Shown here in pieces: positions 22,201 through 34,200 of a stretch of 64,000 nt of DNA. Every line of letters begins with the position of its first letter. Positions within the stretch are counted from its first letter, which is position 1. The DNA comes from Streptomyces sp. NBC_01571 (lineage in GTDB: Bacteria; Actinomycetota; Actinomycetes; Streptomycetales; Streptomycetaceae), in NCBI RefSeq assembly GCF_026339875.1, contig NZ_JAPEPZ010000001.1, positions 1,798,001 to 1,862,000 of the forward strand, in the 5' to 3' direction. The notes under the pieces were generated by a model. The model did not search any database, was not told where the DNA came from, and worked only from the letters and a program-made list of their open reading frames with translations. The position numbers and the translations under genes are program-made.

Positions 22201-25200
22201 CGCGTACGTCGGACACCGGCACCGCGGACAGGTCGACGAGGTCGATCACGACCGGCGCCCGGCCGATCGACGCGGCGGCCCGCAGACCGGTCTCCTCGTC
22301 CGTGTTGTCCAGGCGGACCACCCGGGCCGCGTCCCCGAACGCCGCCGTCGCCAGCGCCTCGGTCTCGGCCCGGACCAGGACCACCGGTGCGTGCGGCGCC
22401 GGCCCGGACGGTGCCGGCGCCGGTTCCCATGCCTTGACCAGCAGGCGTCGCGCATCGTCCGGCGGCGGCGGTGCGGACGGGCTCGTCAGCCAGTGCCGTT
22501 CCCGTGCGAACGGGTATGTCGGCAGGGAGGTCAGGGCGGGCCGATCGGTGCGCAGCGCGGCCCAGTCCACGGCCGCACCGTCCTGCCAGAGCCGGGCGAT
22601 CCGGTCGAGCCGCCCCTCCCGGGCCAGCCGGCGCAGGTAGCTGACGCCCTCCGGCTCGGTGAGCCAGTCGTGGGCGCCGGTCACGGTGGTCGCCTCGATG
22701 TCGCTGGCCAGGAAGGCGGCCAGCCGGTCCCGTAATTCGGCTACGGATGTGACGACCAGCGCCAGGCGCACCGGCATCGGAACGCGGCCCACCTGCGAGG
22801 TGTGGGCGAGTGAGGTGAGCGCGGGCTGCTGGTCGCCGAGGAAGGTCCAGTATGCCCGGGCGTACCGGTGCAGGGCGGCCTCGTCCCGCGCCGACAGCAG
22901 GAAGATCTCCGGCCCGGCCGGCTCCACCGGCGCGGACGTTGCGGGCGGCTCCTCCAGGACGACATGGGCGTTGACCCCGCCGAAGCCGAACGAGCTGACC
23001 CCGGCGCGCAGCGGCACGGGCGTGCCGTCGGCGTCGTTCGGCGCCCACAGCCGGGTCGCGCGGACCGGCTCGAACGGTGTGCCGTCCAGCTCGATCAGCG
23101 GGTTGAGCCGGGACAGATGCAGAGTCGGCGGCAGCTGTCGGTGCCGCATGGCCAGCACTACCTTGATCACGCCGGCTATGCCCGCAGCGGGCTCCAGGTG
23201 CCCGATGTTGCTCTTGACCGTGCCGATGCCGCAGGTGACCGCGGGCCCGGCGGCCAGCGTGCGATGGGCACGGATCAGGCCGTCGATCTCGACCGGGTCG
23301 CCCAGGGCGGTGCCGGTGCCGTGCAGCTCGACGTAGGACACCGTCTCGATCGGCACATCCGCGTCCCGATATGCCTCGACCAGCAGCTCCGCCTGCGCGA
23401 GCGGGTTCGGTGAGGTGAGCGACGAGGCGCGGCCGCCGTGGTTGACCGCGCTGCCGCGGATGACCGCGTGCACCTGGTCGCCGTCGGCGAGGGCCCGCGA
23501 CAGCGTCTTGAGCACGACGACGCCGACACCCTCGCCCTTGACGTATCCGTCGGCCCGCTCGTCGAGCGCCTTGCACCGTCCGTCGGGCGCGAGCACGCCG
23601 AGCTGGTTGCCGGCGACCACGGTCTGCGGGGACAGCACGAGGCTCACCCCACCGGCGATGGCCAGGTCGCTCTCCCCCGCGCGCAGCGACCGCACGGCGC
23701 GGTGCAGGGCGACCAGCGAGCTGGAGCAGGCGGTGTCGACGCTCTCGCTCGGGCCACGCAGGTCGAGCAGGTACGAGATGCGGTTGGCCAGCATGGTGCG
23801 GGCCAGACCGGTGCCGGCGTGAGCGTTGACGTGCTCGCCGCGCAGCACCATCGACTCGTAGTCGGTGAACTGCACCCCGGCGAAGACACACACCCGGCCG
23901 CCCGCGAGCCGGTCCGGGCGGCACCCGGCGTCCTCCAGCGCGGCCCAGGTGTGCTCCAGGAAGAGGCGGTGCTGCGGGTCCATGGCCTGCGCCTCGGCCG
24001 GTGAGATGCGGAAGAACAGCGGATCGAAGAGGTCCACGCCGGTCAGGAAGCCACCCCAGCGCGCGGTGCCGCCGAAGCGGCGGGCAACCTCCCGCCAGTC
24101 CCATCGGTCGGCGGGCGTCTCGGTGATCAGGTCCCGGCCGTCGGCGAGGTGCCGCCAGAACGATTCGAGGTCGTCCGCGCCGGGCAGCCGCCCGGCCAGG
24201 CCGATGATCGCGATCGGCTCGTGACCGAACGGATCCGCGGACCGCGAGCCGCTCGCGGGCACGGACACGCCATGCGGCACGGACAGCGGTGCGGGCGTGG
24301 GCTCGGCCGGTGCGAGTGCGGGGACGGGTGCCGACTCGGACCACGCGGGGCCGGACTCGGCCGGCGCGGACGCGGGCTCGGACGACGCGGGCGCGGACTC
24401 GGCTTGCGGAGCGACCGGGGCCGCCGGGGGCAGCTCGTCCGCCAGGAACGCGGCGAGCTTGGTGATCGTGTTGGCACCGAACAGCGTCGTCGTCGGCACG
24501 GTCACGTCGTAGCGGGTGGCCAGCGCCGCGGCCAGGTTCTGCAGGCCGAAGGAGTCCAGACCGTACTCGCCGAAACCGGCGTCCGGGTCGAGAGCGGTCG
24601 GGGCGATCCCGAGGATCTCGCAGATCAGCTCCCGGACCTGTGTGGCCAGTTCCGGGGGGACGACGTCGGCCGGCGCGACAGGCCGCGGCGGCGCCGGGAG
24701 GGCCGGCACGCCGTCATCGCGCAGGCGCATCCCGGCGACCAGATCGCGCATCCGGGCCGGGTCACCGGGCAGGACGGCCACCTGCGGGCGGTCCAGGCGC
24801 AGCGCCAGGTCGAGCGCCTGCTCGCCCTCGGCCGTCTCCAGGTAGCGGAAGCCGGTGCCGGCCAGGTAGCGGCGCTCGTCCTCGGTGTTCACGTGCATGC
24901 CGCCGGCTCGCCACATCGGCCAGTCCACCGACACGGTACGGCCGTGCCGACGGCCGGCGAGACGCTCCCGCTCCCGGAAGTCCGCGAACCCATCGAGGTA
25001 GCGAGCGCCGACCGCGTAGTCCACCAGGCCGTAGTCACCGAGCTGCCCGGCCAGCGAGGAGTACAGTACGAACAGGTCCAGGGGCAGGTCGCGGGTGACC
25101 TCGTCGAGCACCCTGGTTCCGGTGATCCGGGCGCGCAGGTGCGCCCGGAGCTCGTCGACGTCCTTGCCGGGAAGCGGGTTGCGCGACGCGGTGCCGGCCA

Positions 25201-28200
25201 GGTGGAACACCCCGTCGAGGCTGCCCAGGTCGGCGATCACCTCGGCCACGACGCGGGTCATCGCGTCGCGGTCCTCCACAGCCGCCTGGTAGTACTCGAC
25301 GGTGCCGTACGCGCGCAGCTCCGCCAGCTGCTCGGCCCGCTCGGCAGCCGGCGAGCGGCCGGTCAGCGCCACCCGGGCGCCCCGTGACAGCAGCGTCCGG
25401 GCCAGCAGCACACCCAGCCCGCCGAGGCCGCCGGTGATCAGGTAGACGCCGCCGTCACGCAGCGGCGAGGGCAGCACCGGACGGGCGGGGATCTCGCTCA
25501 GCGTCCGCACCGTTCGGCCCGACGCCGACAGCCGCACGGCCGGGCCCGACAGCCGGTGCGCGGCGATCTCGGCGAGCAATGCGGAGGTGTCGCCCGCACC
25601 GTCGACCCGGACGACGCTGAACGTCGTGCCCGGCAGCGCGGCCCGCAACGACGCGTCGAACCCGCCCCACGCCTCGGCGAGCGCGTCCTCCTGCACCAGC
25701 ACCTGGATCCGGATCGGGGTACGGGCGCCGCCGGCCGTCAGCTCCTTCGCGATCCGGAACATCGCCTCGATCCCCAGGTCGTCGCGGCCGGGTGCGAGAA
25801 GCGGCCACTGGTGGACGATCCGGGCCGGCGTCTCGGCGAGCAGCCGCGTATAGTCGTCCTGCTCGCCGGGCCGGATGGTGATCACCGAGCCCTCGTCGCG
25901 GTACTCCGTGCCGACGCGGACGTGCACCGCGCCGGGCACCGGCAGATCGCCCAGGACCAGCACCCGGCCCGGGTGCTCGCCGGCCGCCGGGACCGGCTCG
26001 TCCTCCCAGGTCGCCGTGAAACAGCTGACCGGCCGGGCCGTCGTGCCCTCGGTGAACCAGTGCCGTTCCGGCGCGAACGGGTAGGTCGGCAGCGACCGCC
26101 GGCGCGGCGGGGCGGCCCACCGGCGATGCCAGTCCACCTGTGCGCCCCGGGCCCAGGCGGCTGCGGTCTCCTCGTCGCCGTGGCCGTCGTACGGAGTGCG
26201 GTCCGCGTCCCGCTCGACCCGCCCTGTGTGCATGCCGGCGGTGTCACCGGCGAGGAAACGTCGCAGCGTGGCGACGGCGTGTTCGGCGGAGTCGGTGACG
26301 AACGCCAGCCGCTCGGGGTAGGCCCCGCGCCCGGTCTGCAACGTGTAGGCGGTGTTCACCAGGTCGTGCGCCCAGCGGTCCGGCCGGTCGGCGAAGGACC
26401 GCACGTACGCCCGCAGCCGTTCGGGGTCTCGGGCGGACAGGACGAACACGACCGGTCCCGGCGCCGGAATCGGCTCTTCGGCCGGGTACTCCTCGAGTAC
26501 GACGTGTGCGTTGACTCCGCCGTACCCGAAGGCGCTCACCCCGGCCCGGCGCGGCACCCCGGGTGCGGGCGGCGCCCACTCCCGCGGCCCGGTCGCGAGT
26601 TCGAAGGGGGTGCCCTCCAGGCCCAGATGCGGGTTCGGCCGCGGCCCGTGCGGGTCGCCGCTGATCCGGCCGTGCCACATCGACAGCAGAACGCGCAGCA
26701 CCGCGGCGATGCCGGCGGCCGGTTCGAGATGGCCGATGGTGTTCTTCAGCGCGCCGAGCGCGCAGTGCGGCTTGTCGGGCGCGTCGTGACCCCAGTCCTG
26801 GTAGAGGTCGGCGAACGCCTCGCGCAGCCCGTTGGTCTCGGCGGGGTCGCCGATGACCGTGCCGGTGCCGTGCGTCTCCAGGTAGCCAATCGTCGCCGGG
26901 TCGACCGCCGCCTCCCGGTGGGCCTGCCGGATCACGTCGGCCTGTGCCCGCGGGTTCGGCGCGGTCAGCGAGTTGGCGCGGCCGCCGTGGTTGACCGCGG
27001 TGCCGCGCAGTACGGCCAGGATCGGGTTGCCGTCGGCGCGCGCCCGGCTGAGCCGCTTGAGGACGACGGCGCCGACCCCCTCGCCGCGTACGTAGCCGGT
27101 CGCGTCGGCGTCGAAGGCCCGGCCCACGCCGTCCGGGCTGAGCATCCCCGCGCGTTCCAGTGAGGCGAAGGTGACCGGGGACAGCATCAGGCTGACGCCG
27201 CCGACGATGACCGTGCCGCACCGTCCGAGGCGCAGCGCCTCCGCCGCCCGGTGCAGCGCGACGAGCGAGCTGGAGCAGGCGGTGTCCACGGGTTCGCTGG
27301 GACCGTGCAGGTCGAGCTGGTACGAGATGCGGTTGGCCAGCATCGACGGGGCCAGGCCGGTCGACGAGTAGGCGTCGGTGGCAGCGCCGGAGCGCTGGAT
27401 GAGTTCGGCGTACTCGGAGGAGCCGACGCCGACGAAGAGCCCGGTGTCGCTGCCGGCCAGATCACCTGGGTCCATGCCCGCGTCCTCCAGCGCGGCCCAC
27501 ACCGTACGCATCAGCAGCCGCTGCCGCGGGTCCATCCAGCGGGCTTCGCGCGGGGAGATGCCGAAGAACAGCGGGTCGAACTGGTCAATGCCGCCGATGA
27601 AGCCGGCCCGGGTCACCCGGGTGCGTTCCGGGTGCGCAGCCGGGTCGCCGTGATGCTCCCCCGCGACCCACCGGTCGGCCGGTAGCTCGGTGAACAGGTC
27701 GCCGCCGCGTTCCAGGGCGGCCCAGAACTCGTCCAGGTCGGTGGAGCCGGGCAGCATCCCGGCCATGCCGACGATGACCACCGGGTCGTCCGGTTCCGGC
27801 GTCCCGGGGTGCGCGGGCACGTCCTGCGGGTGTTCGCGGGCGAGCCAGTCGGCCAGGGACGCTGCCGTCGGGGTGGCCAGCAACTGGTCGGGGCCGACGG
27901 GAGCCTCGAACGCCGCGGCGACGTCACCGGCCAGCCTCAGCAACGCCAGCGAGTCCAAGCCGTGATCGTGGAACGAGGCGGCCGGGTCCAGGTCGGTCAC
28001 CGGGTAGCCGCTGACCCCGCTGACCAGCCGCAGCACGGTGGTCAGCGCGGAACCGGAGGAGCCGGGCGGCGGCGTGGCGGCCGGCGGCGCCGCTGCACGG
28101 ATCCAGCAGCGGACCGGCTCGAACGGGTACCCGGGCAGTGACAGCGGTTCCGGCGTGCTGCCGGGCGTGCCCGCCCAGTCGATCACCTCGCCGTGCACCC

Positions 28201-31200
28201 AGCGGCGGGCGGTGTCGTGCGGATCCGCGCTCGGCGCGACCGGGGCGCCCGGTTCCGTGGTCACCACACCGGTCCAGCCCGCGGGCCGCCCGGCGAGGAA
28301 TGCGTCGAGCTGGTCGATCAGCTCGTCCGTGCGGTGGGCGACCACGGCGAGCCGGTGTGCCATCGCCTCACGCCCTATCTGCAACGTGTAGGACAGGCGG
28401 CCGAGGTCGATGTCCGCCGCGTCCGGCAGGGCCGCGGCGAGCTGTCGCAGGGTCGATCCGCTGTGCACGGCACCGGGGTGCAGGGCGGTGTCCCGCCCGG
28501 CCAGCCGCATGATCGTGGCGGGGTCCAGGCCGAGCTCGTCGAGCGGCTCGTCGACGGCGCCGACCGGCACCCCGGCGGCCGCGGCGATCTCTGCCAGGCC
28601 GGTCGCGCCCGGCTCGCCGCGCAGACGGCTCAGCATCCGCTCGACGACCCGGCGCAGCGCCTGCGCGTCGCGCCCTGAGAACGGGAACACGGCTGGCACC
28701 GGCACGACGCCGGGCCGCGGCTCGGCCCGGTACTGCTCGACCACCAGGTGGGCGTTGGAGCCACCGGCGCCGAAGGCGCTGACACCGGCGCGCAAGGGTT
28801 GCGGGCCGGTCCACGGCGCCGTCTCCCGCTGGACACGGAACGGGACGTTCGCCCAGTCGACGGCCGGGTTCAGCTCCTCGGCGTGCAGTGACGGCGTCAG
28901 CTCCCCGGCGCGCATCTGCAGCAGCACCTTGGCCAGGGCGGCGATGCCGGCCGCCGACTCCAGGTGCCCGATGGACGACTTCACCGAGCCGATGGCGATC
29001 GAGCCGGCCGGACGGTCGCCGAACGCCCGGGCCAGTCCGGCGACCTCGGCCGGGTCACCCAGCGCCGTGCCGGTGCCGTGCGCCTCCACGTACGACACGC
29101 CGGCCGGTTCGACGCCGGCGGCCCGCAGCGCGCTCGTGATGACCTCGCTCTGGGCGCTGGGGCTGGGCACCGCGTACCCGCCGGTCTTGCCGCCGTGGTT
29201 GACCGCGCTGCCGAGGATCACGCCGAGGATGCGGTCACCGTCGCGCTCGGCCGCGGCCAACGGCTTGAGCAGGACCGCGCCGACGCCCTCGCCGGGAACC
29301 ATGCCGTCGCCGCCGGCCGCGAAGCTGCGGCACCGGCCGGTCTCGCCGGTGAAGCCGCCGGCCGCGAGCTGCCGGTACTTGCGGGGGTGCGGGGTGAGGT
29401 TGACGCCGCCAGCCAGCGCGTAGTCCGCGCTTCCGCCGGCCAGTGCCTCGCAGGCCAGATGGATGGCGGTCAGCGACGACGAGCACATGGTGTCGACCGC
29501 CAGGCTCGGGCCGTGCAGGTCGAGGGCGTACGAGACCCGGTTGGCGATCGACGCGTAGCCCATCCCGCCGGCCAGGCCGCGCTCGTCCTCGAAGAGCTGG
29601 TAGTGGCCGTACATGACGCCGACGTAGACCCCGACGCGGCTGCCCCGGAGCCGGATCCGCGGGTAGCCGGCGTCCTCAAGGGTGTGCCAGGCGGTCTGCA
29701 GGAACAGCCGCTCCTGCGGGTCGGTCCGCTCCGCCTCGTGCATCGACATCTGGAAGAACCGTGGGTCGAACTCGTCGATGCGGTCGAGGAAGCCACCCCA
29801 CCGGCTGACCGGTGTGCCGTTCACCTCGGGCGCCACCGGCGGATCCCAGCGCCCGGCCGGCACCTCGCGGATGCAGTCCCGCCCGGTTCGCAAATTGCTC
29901 CAGAACGCGTCGAGGTCGTCGGCGAGCGGGTACCGGCCGGCCACGCCGATGACGGCGATCCGGGTGTCCGCGGCGGGCGCCGTCTCCGCCGGCCGTCCGG
30001 CACGCTCGGTGACCACGGCCGGCGCGGGCCGGGGCTGGTCGGGTACGAGGGTCCGCACGCTGTCCGGATACCGCTCGACCAGGTAGTCGGCGACTTCACG
30101 GATGGTCGGGCGTTCGAACAGCAGAGTGGTCGGCAGATCGCCCATGCGTTCGGCGAGCAGGTCGGCGATCCGGGGCACGGTGAGCGAATCGACCCCGAAG
30201 TTCTCGTACGTCTCGTCCAGCCACAGCCGGTCCCGGGGCACCTGGAGCACCTGGACGAACGCGTCCTTAACATACTCACGGGCGGCCTCGACGAGCCGGT
30301 CCGCGCCGCCGGCGTGCGGCTCCGCCGTGGGTGCGGCGACGGGCGCCGGCCCGGCCGGGCCGGTCTCCGCGACGACGACGTGCTGGGTGAGCCCCTCGTC
30401 GGCGGGGAACGCCCGGCTGCGGGCGAATCCGGCCAGGTCGAGCGCGGTGCGCCAGCCGGGTGCGGACAGCAGCGGCGAACCGGGCAGGCGCAGGCCGGCG
30501 TCGCGGTGCAGCCACCAGCCGTCGAGCAGACCGAAGGTGAGCGTGGCGGTGACGACGTTGCTGGTGGCCTCGTTGAGCACCAGTTGCCCGCCGGGTTTGA
30601 GCAGCGTCGCGACCGCGCGCAGGGTGTGCGTCAGGTCCGGGGTGGCGTGCAGGACGTTCGCCGCGACCACGATGTCCGCGCCGCCGGGCGGGAAGCCCTG
30701 CGTGAGGGGGTCGCCGGAGATGTCAAGCTGCTGGAAGCGCACCATCGGGTAGCGCTCGGCGAACCTCTGCCGGCCGTGCTGCAGGAAGGCGGGCGAGATG
30801 TCGGTGTAGACGTACGTCAGTTCCGCGCCGGTGGCGGCCAAGGCGGGCAGCAGGCTCGCGGTGGTGCCGCCGGTTCCGGCGCCGACCTCGACGACCGTGA
30901 CCGGTCCGCCGAGCCGGCCCACCCGGTCCAGCAAGGCGGCGACCACGAGTTGGTTGGCGCGGTCGACCACCGGGCTGCCCCGGTACGCGCCCTCCACCAG
31001 CTCCGTGGATCCGCCGGGGAACATCACCTCGGTCGCGCGGACGGTGCCGCGGAGCACCCCGAACAGGTGGTGCATGCAGGGCCTGAGCAGCCGGTCGATG
31101 CGGTTCAGTGCGGGTTGCCCTTCGCAGAGCGCGACCAGCTCGTTCTCCGGGTCAGTGGGGGCCGGGCGGTCCGTGGCGGTCAGCGCGCTGCCGTCGTCGT

Positions 31201-34200
31201 CGTACAGGAAACCGGCGACGGTGAGCACGCGCAGCAGTTCGGCGAAGAGCCGGGACTGTCCGTCGGCGATCCGCAGACGCCGCCGCAGTTCGTCGGCGGT
31301 CCACCGTTCGCCGCCGGTCCGGAACACCCCTTCGCCCCGGAACAGTTCCCAGAGCCAGCCGAGCACGACCTTGTCCAGACGCGCCTGGTCGCTCTCGGTC
31401 AGCAGCCGGGCGACCGGCGGCAGCGCTGCCGCCGAAGGTGCCAGTTCGTCGCCGGCCTGCTCGGCGGCGGGCCGTTCGACTCCGGCGGCGGCGAGCACGG
31501 CGGCGGTCGCCTTGATCACCACGACCTGCCGATCGGTACGGCCCAGCACGTCGTGCACGGCTGCCATGCCCTCGGCCGGGGTGATGGAGTGGATCCCGGT
31601 CCGGGCCAGGCGCTCACGGTGCCGGTCGTCGGCGACGATGCCGACGGTGCCCCAGTAACCCCAGTTGATGACGGCCGAGCGGGCCGCCAGCACATCGTCG
31701 AGGTGGTGTGCGAACGCGTCCTCGAACGTCGATCCGGCGGCGTAGTTGGCCTGCCCGGCGCTGCCCGACAGGGCCACCGCCGAGGAGAAGAACAGGACGA
31801 AGTCGAGCCCGTCGGCGGCGCCCAGGGCGCAGTGCAGGGCCACCGACGTACGGGTCTTGGCGTCGAGAACGGCCCGGAAGGTGTCCTCGGTCATCGTGGC
31901 GACGGTCTGGTCGCGCAGCACAATCGTGGCGTGCACGACCCCGTGCAGCGCGCCATGCTCGGCCCGGACCGCCGCGACCACCTCGCCCAGCGCCGCCGGG
32001 TCGGTGGCGTCGGCCCGCCGGTACGAGACGAGCTCGCCGGCCGGGTCGAGGCGGCGCAGCCGGTCGCAGCGGTCGGCGTCGAGTTCACTGCGCCCCACCA
32101 GCACGACCTTGGCCCGGTAGCCGCGCACCAGCCACTCGGTGAGCTCCAGGCCGAGTCCTCCGGCACCGCCGAGGATCAAGTAGACCCCGCCCTGGCGTAT
32201 CGCCTCGCGCGTCGTCGTCGTGGTGGCGGGGACCAGGCTCCGCCGGTGCAGGACACCGGCGCGCAGGGCGTACGGGCCGCCGGCCGGCACGTCGAGGACA
32301 TCCGGGGAGATCGGGTCGGCCGAGGAGCGGTCGACCACGGCCACCCGCCAGCGCGGATGCTCCTGGGCCAGGGACAGGGCCAGCCCGTGCAGGCTCGCCG
32401 CGTACGGGTTGCGGACCGGTTCGGTGCCGGTGCTCAGCGCGTCCTCGGTGACCACCGTCAGCCGTACCGGTGCGCCGGACCGTTGCAGCGCCTTGGCGAC
32501 GCGGAACAGGGCCAGGACGCCACGCTTCTGCGCGAGGTCGAGGGCGGCGGGGTCGTCGGTGCGCCCTTGCGCCGGACCGGAGAGCACGATCACGTGGCCG
32601 GGGCGCCCGGCCGGTGCGACGAAGTGCTCGGGCTCGATCTCGGTGACGGAACCGCCGAGCCGGGTGGCGAGGGCGGCGGCGAGGGGCGCGGCGGCGGACG
32701 GACGGATTAGCCAGGTGTCCGAGCCGGGCGCGGTCAACGGCGCGGTGAACGGCTCGGCCGGCGCCGGGGACCAGCGGGGCAGGTACATCAGGTCGTCCAC
32801 CGGTCGCTCGGTGACGGCGGGGCCGGCGGTCACTGCAGGCCCGGTGGTCAAAGCAGGCCCGGTGCCGGATGTCCGCGGTGCGGGAGCCGGGCGCAGGGAC
32901 AGGTCGCGCAGCCGGACGTGAACGTTGCCGGCCAGGTCGGTCAGGGTCAGGTCGTACCGGTCCGGGCCGACGGCGCGCACATGGGCGTACACCTGCTCGG
33001 GCAGCGGCCCGAACACCTCGGCGGCGGCGAGCGCGAACGGCACCATCGGCGGGCCGCCGGCGCGGTCGCGCAGCACCGCGAAGGTGTGCAGGGCACCGTC
33101 GATCAGCGCGGGTGGCAGGGCGCAGCCGGCGAACCGGGCGGCTTCGGCGGGCACGCGCAGACTCGCCAGCGCCTCGTCGGCGCCGGAGGCGATCCACTCG
33201 ACGGCACGCAGCGCCGGTCCGTAGACCAGGCCGGCCCCGGCCAGGTCGGCGTAGAGGTCCGCGCCGTCGTGCCGGTGCGGCAGGGCGGCCCGAATCAGCT
33301 CGACCGGTACGGGCTCCGGCACATCGTCGGCCAACGCCTCGACAACGCCCTCGGCAAGCCGGTCGCCGGTGTCGCCGAGCAGCGTGAAGGCCAGGCCGGC
33401 GCCGTCGCGGCGCAGCCGGGTCCGGGCGGAGGCCGCGGCCTCGGTGACCACGAGCGGACGCAGCCACCGGACGTCGCGCAGCCGAGCCGGCACCGGGTAC
33501 CCGGCGTGCGCGGCGGCGGCCCGGGCCATCTCCAGGACCGCTGCGGCGGGAAGCAGGCGCAGGTCGCCGACGCGGTGCCCGTCGATCAGTGGGTGCGCGG
33601 GGGCGAAGGCGGTGCGGTAGGTCAGGCCGTCCACGCTGTCGGCCGGCTCGATCTCGTCCAGCAGCGGATGCGTGGCCGGGCCGGCCGGCGACGGCGCCCA
33701 CATCTGCTCGGTGAGCCAGCAGCGCAGCTCCTCGAACGGGTAGCCGGGCAGCGGCAGCCGCCGCCCGGTGCCCGGCCAGGCGACGGTCGCGCCGGAGGTC
33801 CAGGCGGCAGCCAGGCCGGCCGGGTCCGTGGCGGCCGGCGCGGCGGCGCGGGAGGCGGCACGGCTGCGGACGCTGCCCGTCCACACGCCGGTTCCGGTGC
33901 CCGCGCGCAGCCGACCGGCCAGCTCGTCCGCCGTGGAGGCGAGCACCACCATGCGGTCGGCCCAGGCCTCGCGGCCGTGCTGCAGCGTGTACGCCACGTC
34001 GGCGAGCCGGTCGGCGAGGCCGTTCTCCACTGCGTCGGCCAGCCGCTCGGCCAGCGCGCGCAGGCTCTCCGGGGTGCGGGCGGAGAGCGGGAAGAGCCAG
34101 GGGCCCGGTGCGGCGGCCGGCGCAGGCCCGGGAACGTACTCCTCGACGACCAGGTGGGCATTGGCTCCGCCCGCGCCGAACGAACTGATCCCGGCGCGGC

